Origin: Sphingomonadaceae bacterium 3R27C6
GTDB taxonomy: Bacteria; Pseudomonadota; Alphaproteobacteria; Sphingomonadales; Sphingomonadaceae
DNA length: 64,000 bases
Reading direction: 5' to 3'
Assembly (NCBI GenBank): GCA_005503215.1
Contig: SCNS01000025.1
Span: 1 to 64,000 of the forward strand
This document shows positions 37,714 through 46,693 of the stretch, in pieces. The translations under genes were made by a program, and so were the position numbers. Every line of letters starts with the position of its first letter. The stretch's first letter is position 1. The notes beneath the pieces were generated by a model. It was not told the origin of the DNA and ran no database searches. It saw only the letters and a list, made by a program, of their open reading frames with translations.

Positions 37714-40247
37714 GCCGCCTCTCCTTCTTTTCCCTTGTCGGCAGCGATCACCGGCCGGAAGGTCTTCAACCTGAGTGCGTTGCTTAGCACGAAGACGCTC
37801 GACAACGCCATCGCGCCGGCGGCGAACACCGGCGACAGCAACGTATCGTTCAGCGGATAGAGCGCCCCCGCGGCGACGGGAATCAGCGCCGCATTATAGC
37901 CGAATGCCCAGAAGAGGTTCTGCTGGATGTTGCGGATCGTCGCCTTCGACAGCGCAATTGCGTTGACCACTCTTCGCAGGTCACCTGACATCAGCACGAC
38001 GTCGGCGGACTCGATCGCGACATCGGTGCCGGTGCCGATCGCCAGGCCGACGTCGGCCTCGGCAAGCGCGGGGGCGTCGTTAATGCCGTCGCCGACGAAC
38101 GCAACCTTGCGGCCGCCAGCACGCAGCCGGTTCATCGCATCGACCTTGCCGTCTGGCAGCACTTCGCCGACGACTTCGTCGATCCCGAGCGTGTGCGCGA
38201 CGGCATCGGCCGTCGCCTGATTGTCGCCGGTGATCATCGCGACCTTGAGCCCGAGGGCGTGGAGTGCCCGGATCGCCTCGGGCGTCGTGTGCTTGACCGG
38301 ATCGGCGACCGCGATCACCGCGGCGAGCTTGCCGTCAATCGCGGCATAGAGCGGAGACTTGCCCTGCGCGCCGAGTTCGCGGACCTTGGCGGCAAGGGCT
38401 GACACATCATGGCCCAGCCTGGTCATGAACCGGTCGGCGCCGACCTGAACCTCACGGCCGCCGACCTTTGCCGATACGCCGTAACCGGGGATGGCTTCGA
38501 ACGCCGCAGGCGATGGAACGTCAAGCCCCCGCGCGTTCGCGGCCGCCACAATGGCTTCGGCTATCGGATGCTCGGACTGGCTTTCGACGCTGGCGACCAG
38601 CGTCAGCACTTCATCGCGCCCGAAGCCCGCGGCCGGCTCAAGGTCGGTCAGTTCGGGGTGACCTTTGGTCAGCGTGCCCGTCTTGTCGAGCGCGATGACG
38701 GTCACGTCGCGCAGCGTCTGAAGCGCCTCGCCCTTGCGGAACAGCACGCCCAGTTCGGCGGCGCGTCCGGTGCCGACCATGATCGAGGTCGGGGTCGCGA
38801 GACCCATCGCGCACGGGCAGGCGATAATCAGCACCGCGACCGCATTCACCAAGGCGAAGGTCAGCGCCGGATCGGGGCCGAAGATGAGCCAGACGAGGAA
38901 GGTCAGTCCTGCGATCCCCATTACCGCGGGGACGAACCAGGCGGTGACTTTGTCGACCATTGCCTGGATCGGCAGCTTCGACCCTTGCGCCTGCTCGACC
39001 ATGCGAATGATCTGCGCCAGCACCGTGTCAGCGCCGACCTTGGTCGCGCGGAAGGTGAAGGCGCCGGTCTTGTTGATCGTGCCGCCGACGACGGCTGCGC
39101 CTGCCGCCTTGGCGACCGGAACCGGCTCGCCAGTGATCATCGACTCGTCGACATAGGAATTTCCGTCGACGACTTCGCCATCGACCGGCACGCGTTCGCC
39201 CGGACGGACCTGGACGATGTCGCCGGTTCGGACGTCGGCGAGCGCGACTTCCAGCGCCGTGCCATCGCGCACGACGCGCGCGGTTTTCGCCTGAAGCCCG
39301 ACCAGCCGCTTGATCGCCTCCGACGTCCGCCCCTTCGCCTTGGCCTCGAGGTAGCGACCGAGCAGGATCAGCGCGACGATCACCGCCGCGGCTTCATAAT
39401 AGACGTTGGCGGTGCCGGGCGGCAGGACGCCGGGGGCAAAGGTCGCGACGAGCGAATAGCCCCAAGCGGCGCTTGTCCCCAGCGTGACGAGCGAGTTCAT
39501 ATCAGGGGTGCCGCGCAGGATCGCGGGAATGCCCTTCTGGAAAAAGCGCAGCCCGGGCCCGAAGAGCACCAGTGTGGTGAGGACGAACTGGATCAGCCAG
39601 CTCGTCTGCATCCCGATCGTACCCATGACGAAATCATGGACGGCTGGGATGAGGTGCGAGCCCATCTCGAGGATGAACACCGGCAGTGCCAACACCGCCG
39701 CGAGAAACAGCGAACGGCGCAGGCTATCCAGTTCCTGCTCGCGCGCCGAAGCTTCCTGGTCGGACGATGTGCTGTCGCTCTCAATCCGGCGCGGTTCATA
39801 ACCGGCGCCACGGATCGCCGCCTCCAGATCTTCCAGCGACGCGATGCTGGCGCGATAACGAATGCTGGCCTTTTCGGTCGCCAGATTGACGGTGGCGCTA
39901 CTCACGCCCGGCACCTTGGACAGCGCCTTTTCGACATGCCCGACGCACGACGCGCAGGTCATGCCCGCGACGCCGATTTCCACATCGGCCTCGGGCACCT
40001 CGTAGCCGGCGCGCTCGACTGCTTGCACGACAGCGCCGGGATCGGACGCTCCAGCGAATGTCACGTCGGCGCGGTTGGTCGCCAGATTGACGGCGACCCC
40101 GGTTACGCCCGGCAACTTGCCGATCGCCTTTTCGACGTGGCCGACGCAGGAGGCGCAGGTCATGCCGGCGACGGCGACGCTCAGACGCCCCGGCCCCGTG
40201 GTGGGAACATCGCGCTTCCGCCTCAACTCGATAACATCGGACATCAT
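37710..40247 (-). CDS. copA: CopA-type copper-exporting P1B ATPase
   Basis: An 845-aa inner-membrane ATPase that exports Cu(I). Two N-terminal metal-binding domains each carry '[14 protein letters not shown]' (about residues 28 and 99). Then come eight membrane segments with the ion site '[17 protein letters not shown]', the phosphorylation motif '[19 protein letters not shown]', the nucleotide-domain '[10 protein letters not shown]' and the hinge '[20 protein letters not shown]'. Length is typical. ATG 40247 is preceded at 31 bp by a CueR-type promoter. It is followed by cueR with a 4-bp overlap and faces copZ divergently. Confidence 0.95.
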   Translation of the reverse strand: MMSDVIELRRKRDVPTTGPGRLSVAVAGMTCASCVGHVEKAIGKLPGVTGVAVNLATNRADVTFAGASDPGAVVQAVERAGYEVPEADVEIGVAGMTCASCVGHVEKALSKVPGVSSATVNLATEKASIRYRASIASLEDLEAAIRGAGYEPRRIESDSTSSDQEASAREQELDSLRRSLFLAAVLALPVFILEMGSHLIPAVHDFVMGTIGMQTSWLIQFVLTTLVLFGPGLRFFQKGIPAILRGTPDMNSLVTLGTSAAWGYSLVATFAPGVLPPGTANVYYEAAAVIVALILLGRYLEAKAKGRTSEAIKRLVGLQAKTARVVRDGTALEVALADVRTGDIVQVRPGERVPVDGEVVDGNSYVDESMITGEPVPVAKAAGAAVVGGTINKTGAFTFRATKVGADTVLAQIIRMVEQAQGSKLPIQAMVDKVTAWFVPAVMGIAGLTFLVWLIFGPDPALTFALVNAVAVLIIACPCAMGLATPTSIMVGTGRAAELGVLFRKGEALQTLRDVTVIALDKTGTLTKGHPELTDLEPAAGFGRDEVLTLVASVESQSEHPIAEAIVAAANARGLDVPSPAAFEAIPGYGVSAKVGGREVQVGADRFMTRLGHDVSALAAKVRELGAQGKSPLYAAIDGKLAAVIAVADPVKHTTPEAIRALHALGLKVAMITGDNQATADAVAHTLGIDEVVGEVLPDGKVDAMNRLRAGGRKVAFVGDGINDAPALAEADVGLAIGTGTDVAIESADVVLMSGDLRRVVNAIALSKATIRNIQQNLFWAFGYNAALIPVAAGALYPLNDTLLSPVFAAGAMALSSVFVLSNALRLKTFRPVIAADKGKEGEAA

Positions 40248-40277
40248 ATTTTTCTCCGGATCTGCTCGTTCGACCGG

Positions 40278-40308
40278 AATGTGGGGCTTCCAACGATGGG
40301 AAGGTCAA
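40278..40308 (-). promoter_or_regulatory. CueR-type promoter of copA
   Basis: On the minus strand TTGACC (40303-40308) and CACATT (40278-40283) are separated by 19 bp. The spacer and adjoining base contain the perfect dyad CTTCC-N7-GGAAG (40287-40303). Spacing and dyad fit CueR-activated copA promoters. Confidence 0.7.
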
Positions 40309-40333
40309 GGGAAGAAAATGCACTTCGGGGGCA

Positions 40334-40364
40334 TTGACCTTGTCACGATGGCAAGCCCCATCTT
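40334..40364 (+). promoter_or_regulatory. CueR-type promoter of copZ
   Basis: TTGACC (40334-40339) and CATCTT (40359-40364) flank a 19-bp spacer. The dyad CTTG-N9-CAAG (40339-40355) spans most of that spacer. It is divergent from the copA promoter 25 bp away and shares its TTGACCTT start, so one regulator could serve both. Confidence 0.6.
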
Positions 40365-40392
40365 CGAGCTTCAATCGAAGTTTGGAGGCATT

Positions 40393-40593
40393 ATGACTAT
40401 CCGTTTCAATATCCCCGGGATGACATGCGGCGGGTGCGCGCGCTCGATCACCAAAGCGATCCAGGGCATCGATACCGCGGCCAAGGTCGAAACCGACATT
40501 CCCGAAAGGCGGGTCAGCGTCGAGACCGGCGCGGACAGCGCGTCGCTCATCGCGGCGATCCGCGAAGTCGGCTATGAAGCGCAGGCGGCATAG
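40393..40593 (+). CDS. copZ: CopZ-like copper chaperone
   Basis: A 66-aa heavy-metal-associated domain protein that carries Cu(I) in the cytosol to CopA. The metal site is 'IPGMTCGGCARSITKAIQGI' at residues 6-25, and the rest is the ferredoxin-like fold ending 'IAAIREVGYEAQAA'. GGAGG lies 6 nt before ATG 40393, which decides the start. It is divergent from copA and has its own CueR-type promoter. The gene is complete despite its size. Confidence 0.88.
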   Translation: MTIRFNIPGMTCGGCARSITKAIQGIDTAAKVETDIPERRVSVETGADSASLIAAIREVGYEAQAA

Positions 40594-40709
40594 GAAGGGC
40601 GGACCAAGAGACTGATCGACCTGGGGAAATAGAACCAGATCTGGTTCCAGTTCGCCTTTCGCCCAAGGTCTTGGCGGGTATATTCTCCTTCCCATTTTCT
40701 GGCTGGAGA

Positions 40710-40940
40710 ATGAATTTGCGACATTCCGCTATCCTGTCACTCGGGTTGATCCTGTCCGCCTGCGGCCAAAGCGAGCCGCGCAGCACCCAATATTTCGAGG
40801 CGAATCTCGACGAGGCGCGAAAGGTCGTCGCCGACTGCCGGGCCGGCTCGACGCGCGGCGATGAATGCACGAACGCCGACGTCGCGGTGCAAACGGTCGA
40901 AGGCCGCGAGCGTTTCAAGCGGTTCATGGGCAAGGATTAG
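40710..40940 (+). CDS. EexN-like entry exclusion lipoprotein
   Basis: A 76-aa small lipoprotein with signal 'MNLRHSAILSLGLILSACGQ' (lipobox LSAC). The mature part has the EexN/TrbK pattern: 'STQYFEANLDEARKVVADCR', a second Cys in 'GDECTNADVAVQTV', and ends 'ERFKRFMGKD'. Such lipoproteins stop a cell that already carries the element from receiving a second copy. GGAGA directly precedes ATG 40710. It stands alone, away from any trb/T4SS genes, at the right end of the copper cargo. The family call is from pattern only. Confidence 0.72.
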   Translation: MNLRHSAILSLGLILSACGQSEPRSTQYFEANLDEARKVVADCRAGSTRGDECTNADVAVQTVEGRERFKRFMGKD

Positions 40941-41041
40941 CCAAACACGATCGCCGCACCTAACCGTTGGCGATTGCTAGTCGCTGCGATGATCGCCGAC
41001 GCCTTGCGAAAGGCGGAAAGCACCGCCGACTAGCCCGGCGA

Positions 41042-41968
41042 TCATGCCGGGCGGCACTGCTCCTCAAGCTCGGCGATGCGCTCCGAGCAAATCGCATGGA
41101 CTGCACGCCCCAGTTCCTCGACGCAGCCGCCGAGCCAAAGCAGCTCTTCTTCGGTGATGCGGTAATGCTTCGAATAGCGCGCCTTCACATAGGCTTCCTT
41201 CAGCTTCTCGAAGCGGGCGCGATCGGCGCGCGTCTCGCGCGGCCAAGCATTGACCAGTCGCATATCGATGCGTTCGGCCTGTGTCCGCAGGAAGCCGAGG
41301 TTGTGAACATGCGGGGTGTAAAAGGTGCAGACCAGCAAAACGCAGTGATAGAGGAATTCGGCGGCTTGATGCGTGTCGAACGCAGCTTCCTTTAAGCGGC
41401 CTTTCTCCCGAGTGTATTTCGCTGTGTCTAGCCGGCCAGCGGCAGTTGGATACCACTCGTCGAAATATTCCTTCGCCATCGCCACCGCCTGCTCGGACGT
41501 CTTCGGTTTCGGCTTGTGCAATTCCTTGTCGTCATATGCGTAGAGCGCGATCCCGTCCTTCGCGACATCCATGAAGAAATAGCGGCCGTGCGCGAGCCCG
41601 TCGTTCACCTCCTGCAGCGTGTGGACGATGAAATTGACCGGCGTGTGCAGCGTCTTGTCGATCGCCAGCTCGCGGATGAGCCGGTCCTCGAGCTTCAGCC
41701 AGAAATCGACGCGTTCGGTCAGGCGCTTGTCGTTGACGATGATGAGCAAATCAAAATCGGACCGATAGCCCTTGGCGGTATGCGGCTCGTCGACCCAGCC
41801 GCCGCGGGCATAGCTGCCGTAAAGGATGAGCTTTTCGATCCGGCCCTTCTTCTTCCAGCCCATCGTCGCCAGCGCGATCGCATCCTCGAATTCTTCGAAG
41901 ATAATCGCCTTCACGCGTTCGAGTTCGCGCTGCTTGTTGGCCGGTAGATGATCGAGATCGGTTCGCAT
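41042..41968 (-). CDS. Nucleotidyltransferase fused to a HEPN domain
   Basis: A 308-aa protein combining two domains that are usually separate toxin-antitoxin partners. The MNT-type nucleotidyltransferase has 'KLILYGSYARGGWVDEPHTA' and the acidic pair in 'YRSDFDLLIIVNDKRLTERV'. The HEPN domain has 'FDTHQAAEFLYHCVLLVCTF' near residue 210. ATG 41968 is preferred; ATG 42007 adds 13 residues. Separate MNT proteins can AMPylate HEPN RNases, so a self-regulated fusion is possible. I do not see the canonical RNase RX4-6H motif clearly. It lies at the start of the right ICE core on the minus strand. Confidence 0.82.
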   Translation of the reverse strand: MRTDLDHLPANKQRELERVKAIIFEEFEDAIALATMGWKKKGRIEKLILYGSYARGGWVDEPHTAKGYRSDFDLLIIVNDKRLTERVDFWLKLEDRLIRELAIDKTLHTPVNFIVHTLQEVNDGLAHGRYFFMDVAKDGIALYAYDDKELHKPKPKTSEQAVAMAKEYFDEWYPTAAGRLDTAKYTREKGRLKEAAFDTHQAAEFLYHCVLLVCTFYTPHVHNLGFLRTQAERIDMRLVNAWPRETRADRARFEKLKEAYVKARYSKHYRITEEELLWLGGCVEELGRAVHAICSERIAELEEQCRPA

Positions 41969-42031
41969 GACTATTCTCACCCTGTAAGTCCGCTCGCCCG
42001 ATGGCAAGCTATGTTGCAGTCAAATTTGCCG

Positions 42032-42973
42032 TCAAGTTTCGGGCGGCACACGAAAATCCCAGACGGGGATGCCGAACGCGCGCGCCTTGTCGACGAGATT
42101 GTCCTGAATGCCGGTGCCCGAAAAGACGACCAGCCCGGCGGGCATCGCGTCGATCATCCGGTCGTTGCGCTTGAACGGGGCCGCCTTCTTGTGGCGGTTC
42201 CAGTCGGGCCGGAAAGCGACCTGCGGCACGCGGCGGGTGTCGGCCCAGCAGGCGGCGGCGCGCTCGGCCCCGGTGGGCGTTGCGCCATGCATCAGCACCA
42301 TGTCGGGGTGGCGGGCATGGATACGATCGAGCGCGGCCCAGATATGCTGATGATCATTGCAGGCGGGACCGCCGCTGAAGGCGACACGGGTGCCTTCGGG
42401 GATCAGCGCCGCGGCCTTTTCGCGCAGCCTCTTGTCCATGAAGTCGCGGCTGTCGATCATCGACGCGGTCAGCGTCTTGTGCTGGGCGCGCGATCCGGTG
42501 CGCGGCATCCAGGCTTTGCGGACATGAAGGCGGAACTGCTCGGCGGCGCATTCGCGGAAAAATTCCATGGTGTCGCGGCGCTCGATCAGCGTGATGCCTT
42601 CGGCGATCTTGCGTTCGAGTTCGACCGAGCGGATTTCGCTGCCGTCCTGCTCGCGCTGCTGCTCGCGCTGCGCCTGTTCGTTGCGATCGAGGTCGCGTTC
42701 GATCCGCTCGCCGGCACGGTGGAAGATATTGACGATGTTCCAGAGCAGGTCTTCAAGATCGGGCTCGATGCGCGTGTCGACGAGGCAGCCGGCCATCGCG
42801 TCGAAGATGTCGGCTACGGCGCCGCCGGCGAGGCGGTAGTCGGGAAGCGGCCTGCCATCGGGCTCGTCGTCATAGGGACGGTGACCGTAAAGCTGCATTT
42901 CCTGAAGAAGATAAGCGCTGGCGCCGGGTTCATGCGGTTCGCCGCGTTCGGGAAAGTCGGACAGGTCGGTCAT
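42032..42973 (-). CDS. DUF2493 domain protein of the ICE core
   Basis: A 313-aa cytosolic protein. The N-terminal half is polar and helical: 'EPGASAYLLQEMQLYGHRPY', 'ERIERDLDRNEQAQREQQRE'. The C-terminal third is the DUF2493 (SLOG-like, DprA/YspA-related) fold with 'RVAFSGGPACNDHQHIWAAL', 'MVLMHGATPTGAERAAACWA' and 'RNDRMIDAMPAGLVVFSGTG'. The Gly-rich and Asn motifs suggest nucleotide binding. ATG 42973 is selected; upstream frame to 43057 is low-complexity Arg/Ala. It is a regular backbone gene of this ICE type. Role unknown. Confidence 0.85.
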   Translation of the reverse strand: MTDLSDFPERGEPHEPGASAYLLQEMQLYGHRPYDDEPDGRPLPDYRLAGGAVADIFDAMAGCLVDTRIEPDLEDLLWNIVNIFHRAGERIERDLDRNEQAQREQQREQDGSEIRSVELERKIAEGITLIERRDTMEFFRECAAEQFRLHVRKAWMPRTGSRAQHKTLTASMIDSRDFMDKRLREKAAALIPEGTRVAFSGGPACNDHQHIWAALDRIHARHPDMVLMHGATPTGAERAAACWADTRRVPQVAFRPDWNRHKKAAPFKRNDRMIDAMPAGLVVFSGTGIQDNLVDKARAFGIPVWDFRVPPET

Positions 42974-43317
42974 GGCGTCTCTCGCATCTGGCGGCCGCGC
43001 CTCTCGCGGCCTTCGCGGCGACGCCTCCGCGGCGGCGGGTGCGGGTCCGCACCGCACGGACAGAGTCCGGGCGGCCGAAGCGCAGCGAAGGATGGCGGGC
43101 GAAGGCTATTTTGCCTCGCGATGCAAAGGGGCAGAGCCCCGGCGGAAAATAGCCGCACGCCAGGCCATTGCGAGGCCCGCGCGCGCTGCCGCAGTCGCCC
43201 TCCAGCGAAGGCCGGAGGCGCGGGCTCTGCCGGGATGGGGCGAAGACCAACCTGTTCACCCGGAGGATGGTGGACCCGGTCAGGGGCGCGAGTCAGTGTA
43301 TCTTTTCGGAGGAAATA
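42974..43317. other. GC-rich intergenic stretch
   Basis: About 340 very GC-rich bases between divergent DUF2493 and the Xre/RES pair. Frames are open by composition only and none shows a ribosome site with protein-like sequence. It must contain the DUF2493 promoter. Nothing else is recognised. Confidence 0.4.
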
Positions 43318-43346
43318 TTGACTTTTGTTCAATAAAGGAACATATG
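43318..43346 (+). promoter_or_regulatory. Promoter/operator of the Xre-RES pair
   Basis: TTGACT (43318-43323) and CATATG (43341-43346) with a 17-bp spacer suggest a promoter. The perfect dyad TGTTC-N7-GAACA (43326-43342) fills the spacer. Its position would block RNA polymerase when bound, as expected for autoregulation by an antitoxin. The region is AT-rich inside very GC-rich surroundings. Confidence 0.6.
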
Positions 43347-43366
43347 GGCCATGAAAGGAGCCCGAC

Positions 43367-43750
43367 ATGGCAACGGCCGTAGCCAAGATGATCGATCGGA
43401 AGGATCTTACCGGTCCGGCGCTGCGCACCTTTTTCAACATCGCCGAGGCGTGGAAGCTCAGCGAAAGCGAGCAGATGGCGGTCCTGGGGCTCGACAGCCG
43501 TTCGACGCTGCATAATTGGAAACGCGGCGAGGTCGCGGCGCTTTCGAAGGATGCGCTCGAGCGGATTTCCTATGTCATGGGCATCTACAAGGGCTTGCAG
43601 ATCCTCGTGCCGCAGACCGCGGACGAATGGGTCCGCAAGCCGAACAAGGCGAAGAGCTTCGCTGGCAAGTCCGCCCTCGACCGGATGGTGTCCGGCAATG
43701 TCTCGGACCTTTATGTCGTGCGGCAATATATCGACGGGCAGCGCGGCTAA
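43367..43750 (+). CDS. Xre-type antitoxin with toxin-binding domain
   Basis: A 127-aa antitoxin of the Xre/MbcA/ParS group. The N-terminal helix-turn-helix region is 'ALRTFFNIAEAWKLSESEQM' and 'AVLGLDSRSTLHNWKRGEVA'. The C-terminal toxin-binding part has 'ERISYVMGIYKGLQILV' and 'FAGKSALDRMVSGNVSDLYV', the usual 'DGKSPLDRM'-like motif. GAAAGGAG is well placed before ATG 43367. The RES toxin gene begins 4 bp after its stop. It would bind and mask the toxin and repress the operon through the dyad upstream. Confidence 0.88.
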   Translation: MATAVAKMIDRKDLTGPALRTFFNIAEAWKLSESEQMAVLGLDSRSTLHNWKRGEVAALSKDALERISYVMGIYKGLQILVPQTADEWVRKPNKAKSFAGKSALDRMVSGNVSDLYVVRQYIDGQRG

Positions 43751-43754
43751 GCCC

Positions 43755-44444
43755 ATGCCGCTCGACATTCCGGTGGCGGCGACGAGCTGGACGCCCTGCT
43801 ACCGCATCATCCCCAGCCGCTTCCCGCCGATCGGCCTGTTCGAGAAGGTCGCCGATCCGGACGATCTCGAGGCGGTCTTCCAGATCGAGGCGATGACCAA
43901 CGATCGCCTCCGCGACGAAGTCGGCGTGCTCGCGCTCGTGCCGCCCGAGGACCGTGTTTCGGGTCCCGGCACGACACCGATCATGGCGGCCTTCACCCAT
44001 CTCAATCCCGAGGGCAGCCGTTTTACCGACGGCAGCTTCGGCGTCTTTTATGCGGGCCTGACGCTGGACACCGCGATCGCGGAAACGCGGCACCACCGCG
44101 CCAGATTTCTCGCCGCGACCGACGAGCCCGCCCAGGAGATCGACATGCGCGTCTATGCCATCGACCTCGAGGCCGGTCTCCACGACATTCGCGGTCTCGC
44201 GGACAGCCACGCGCATCTCTACGATCCCGACAGCTATATCCATGCCCAAGGGCTCGGGGCCGAACTGCGCGATGCGGGCTCGGACGGCATCCTCTATCAG
44301 AGCGTCCGCCATCCCGGCGGCGAATGCGCCGCTGCCTTCCGGCCGCGCCTCCTGTCCAATTGCCGGCAGGAACGGCATCTCTGCTATATGTGGGACGGCA
44401 CGGCCATCACGACCATCTATGAAAAGAAGAGCCTCGATAGCTGA
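43755..44444 (+). CDS. RES-domain toxin (NAD-degrading)
   Basis: A 229-aa toxin with a RES fold, related to ADP-ribosyltransferases; characterised members deplete NAD and stop growth. Likely catalytic residues sit in 'CYRIIPSRFPPIGLF' (Arg), 'FGVFYAGLTLDTAIAETRHH' (Glu) and 'GSDGILYQSVRHPGGECAA' (Ser). All three motifs are intact. ATG 43755 immediately follows the antitoxin. The pair on the ICE would penalise loss of the element. Confidence 0.88.
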   Translation: MPLDIPVAATSWTPCYRIIPSRFPPIGLFEKVADPDDLEAVFQIEAMTNDRLRDEVGVLALVPPEDRVSGPGTTPIMAAFTHLNPEGSRFTDGSFGVFYAGLTLDTAIAETRHHRARFLAATDEPAQEIDMRVYAIDLEAGLHDIRGLADSHAHLYDPDSYIHAQGLGAELRDAGSDGILYQSVRHPGGECAAAFRPRLLSNCRQERHLCYMWDGTAITTIYEKKSLDS

Positions 44445-44486
44445 AAGAGCGCGATCGCGTCCTAGCCCCGAGCCGAACCCATTTCG

Positions 44487-45470
44487 TCAGCGATCATCGT
44501 CCAAGAAATCTCGGCGAAGATCGGTGTTGAGATCGTCACGCTGCGGCTCGAGCGGGTGGACCGCGATGCCGAGCGGCAAGGCGCGTTCGTTCAGCGCCGC
44601 CCAGGCGGCGCGCCCGGCGGGATCATCCTCGCGCGCGACATAGAGCCGCCGCAGGCCTGCCGGAAACAGAAGTGCCGCAAGATGGGCGGCGGAGAGACCG
44701 GCCACGAGCGGCAATGCTGGAGCGACCTCGCGCAGTGACAACATGGTCTCGATGCCCTCGCCGAAGGCCATGACGTCTCCCGCCAGCCCGAAGCGCACGC
44801 CATGCCCCAGGAGATGTCCCATCGCGCGGCGCGGATAGGCCATCGGCGCCTTGGCCGGCCGTGCCGGATCGAGCCAGGTGCGATGGACGCCGGTGAGCGA
44901 GCCGCCCAAATCGGTCACCGCCGCGATCATCGCCGGGAATGCCGGCTTGACCGAAGGGGCATCCTCGTCGGACCGGCGATAATAACAATGCGGATGATAT
45001 CGCAGCGCCGGCAAATCCCCGCCACGCCGAAGCGCGCGGTCCGCGAGGTAGGTTCGCACCAGCGTCCCGGCGATGGGATTGGATGCCGCCCAAAGCCGCG
45101 CGGCCGCCTCCCTGCTTCCCGGGCTCGCCCGCCGCGGACGCGGGTTGCGCTTCACCGGATCAGGCGGAGGCAGGCTCAGGAAGCGCCGCGCCTCGGCAAG
45201 CGTGTCGCCGAGGCTCATATGCGCGCAGCTCGCGGCGATGATGTCGAGCAGATCGCCATGATCGCCGGTCGCCGCATCGGTCCATTTTCCGGCGCGCGGC
45301 TTGCTCTCGCTGCCGCTGAGGCGGACGTAGAGACTTCGCCCCGGTGCATTATGCACATCGCCGACCAGCCAATAATGGCCTTCGCGGCGACCGTTCGAGA
45401 GATAGTGGCGGCACACCGCCTCGGCATTCTCACCGAGACGGCGCGCAAGTTCACGGGCTGGGCTTTCCAT
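44487..45470 (-). CDS. Toprim-domain, primase-like protein
   Basis: A 327-aa protein with a DnaG/phage-primase-like layout. The N-terminal region includes 'HYWLVGDVHNAPGRSLYVRL' and 'GKWTDAATGDHGDLLDIIAA', which normally follows a zinc motif; no CHC2 zinc finger is visible. The C-terminal Toprim domain has the catalytic Glu in 'VMAFGEGIETMLSLREVAPA' and the acidic motif 'YVAREDDPAGRAAW'. Such proteins are common on plasmids and ICEs and may make primers after transfer. It starts 11 bp after the small 80-aa gene and ends the ParB operon. Confidence 0.87.
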   Translation of the reverse strand: MESPARELARRLGENAEAVCRHYLSNGRREGHYWLVGDVHNAPGRSLYVRLSGSESKPRAGKWTDAATGDHGDLLDIIAASCAHMSLGDTLAEARRFLSLPPPDPVKRNPRPRRASPGSREAAARLWAASNPIAGTLVRTYLADRALRRGGDLPALRYHPHCYYRRSDEDAPSVKPAFPAMIAAVTDLGGSLTGVHRTWLDPARPAKAPMAYPRRAMGHLLGHGVRFGLAGDVMAFGEGIETMLSLREVAPALPLVAGLSAAHLAALLFPAGLRRLYVAREDDPAGRAAWAALNERALPLGIAVHPLEPQRDDLNTDLRRDFLDDDR

Positions 45471-45481
45471 GCGGGGCTCCT

Positions 45482-45724
45482 TCAGGCGGCCTTGCGATCC
45501 GAGACCCGCTCAATCGGAAACCGATCGACGAGCCGCGCGAACACATCGGCGCCAGCAGCCCCTGCCGGCACGTAGAGCTTCAATTTCTGTGCGCCGATGA
45601 CCAAAATCAAGCCCATCGCCCCGATCAGGCGACGGCGATACCATCGAAATGGCGCAATTCGGTGGGCGCGCGTCGATAGGGCGCACGATTTGCCCGTCGG
45701 CGGCAGGGGCCGCAGGTTAGGCAT
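45482..45724 (-). CDS. Small protein of 80 residues, unknown
   Basis: An 80-aa basic protein that begins 'MPNLRPLPPTGKSCALSTRA' and ends 'ADVFARLVDRFPIERVSDRK'. One short hydrophobic stretch is 'LIGAMGLILVIGAQKL'. ATG 45724 overlaps the stop of the peptidase gene by one base (TGATG), and it ends 11 bp before the Toprim gene, so it fits an operon without gaps. No family is recognised and there is no clear ribosome site of its own, so translation would rely on coupling. Confidence 0.5.
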   Translation of the reverse strand: MPNLRPLPPTGKSCALSTRAHRIAPFRWYRRRLIGAMGLILVIGAQKLKLYVPAGAAGADVFARLVDRFPIERVSDRKAA

Positions 45725-46689
45725 CAGGACGCCATCAGCGGACGATAACCTCCATCCTCGTCCATCTCCTCGGCCCACAGCGCCATCTGGAAATCATCGT
45801 AGGAGACGCCGCATTGCTCAAGCATCCAGGCCGCAAGGTCCGGATGATCGGCAACCGCTTCGGCGAAACTGTCGCAGCGACCGCGACCCCGGTCGAACCA
45901 CCAGCGATCATCGTCCTCCCGGACGGCAGGATCGCGTTCGATCACCAGCCGCGACGCATCGAGCTCGAGCATCGCGGCGAGCAGCTTCTCGCAATGAACG
46001 ACATCGAGCGTCTCACGCGGTCCGTGCTGGCGTTCATAGCCGACCGACAGGTTGGTGCATTCGGGGATGATGCCCGCATATTCATTGGTGTCGGTATAGA
46101 CCCCCGTGTCGTCGGGCGCGTAACGGAAGCCCGCGTTCTGCTGGTTGAGTGCCGACGCGAGGCTCGTCGCAAAGGCGTCGGAGCAGGTCCGGCCATAGCT
46201 TTGATGGGTGATGACATCGCCGAGCCCGGCGCGGTCGAAGGCGATCGCCGCATCGATATTCGCGAGCAGTTCGGGCGTATGGCGCTCGATCCAGCGCGAC
46301 CCGAGACAGCCCTGCTCCTCGCCGCGATGGAAGAGGTAGAGGCCAGGACACGCGGCCGCGATCATGCCGAGCATGATCCACAGCCCCGCGCCGTCGTCGG
46401 CGCCGAGCGACATGCCAGCCTTGCCGTCGCAGAGATGCGCGACGCCATGCGCGTCGATGCCCACCGCCTGCGCTCCGCCCACCGCTGCGACCGTGTCGAC
46501 ATGGCAGCTCCACAGGGTGCGGGGACGACCCCCAATGGTGATCATCCGGTTGCCGAAGGCATCGGAACGCATGCCGGGAATCCGGTCGAGATATTCGCGG
46601 CAGAAGGCGCGTTCGGTGGCGCTGTCATGGGGCCGCGCCCAGGACAGGATTTCGAGCAGGCCGGCCCGGCCCGTCAGTTCATAGTTCAT
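45724..46689 (-). CDS. M20/M28-like zinc metallopeptidase
   Basis: A 321-aa protein with a complete set of co-catalytic zinc peptidase ligands: His in 'RTLWSCHVDTVAAVGG', Asp in 'GMSLGADDGAGLWIMLGMI', the Glu pair in 'LYLFHRGEEQGCLGSRW', Asp in 'AIAFDRAGL' and a final His in 'ETLDVVHCEKLLA'. The last 70 residues are acidic. It looks like an active aminopeptidase- or deacylase-type enzyme. It sits in the ICE ParB-to-Toprim operon, 4 bp after the zinc-cluster protein. The substrate is unknown, and its link to conjugation is not evident from sequence. Confidence 0.82.
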   Translation of the reverse strand: MNYELTGRAGLLEILSWARPHDSATERAFCREYLDRIPGMRSDAFGNRMITIGGRPRTLWSCHVDTVAAVGGAQAVGIDAHGVAHLCDGKAGMSLGADDGAGLWIMLGMIAAACPGLYLFHRGEEQGCLGSRWIERHTPELLANIDAAIAFDRAGLGDVITHQSYGRTCSDAFATSLASALNQQNAGFRYAPDDTGVYTDTNEYAGIIPECTNLSVGYERQHGPRETLDVVHCEKLLAAMLELDASRLVIERDPAVREDDDRWWFDRGRGRCDSFAEAVADHPDLAAWMLEQCGVSYDDFQMALWAEEMDEDGGYRPLMAS

Positions 46690-46693
46690 GGGA

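Noticed and set aside
38409-40337. Long plus-strand frame across copA
   Set aside because: Shadow of the minus-strand copper ATPase. Product is Arg/Gly/Asp-rich and lacks any domain.
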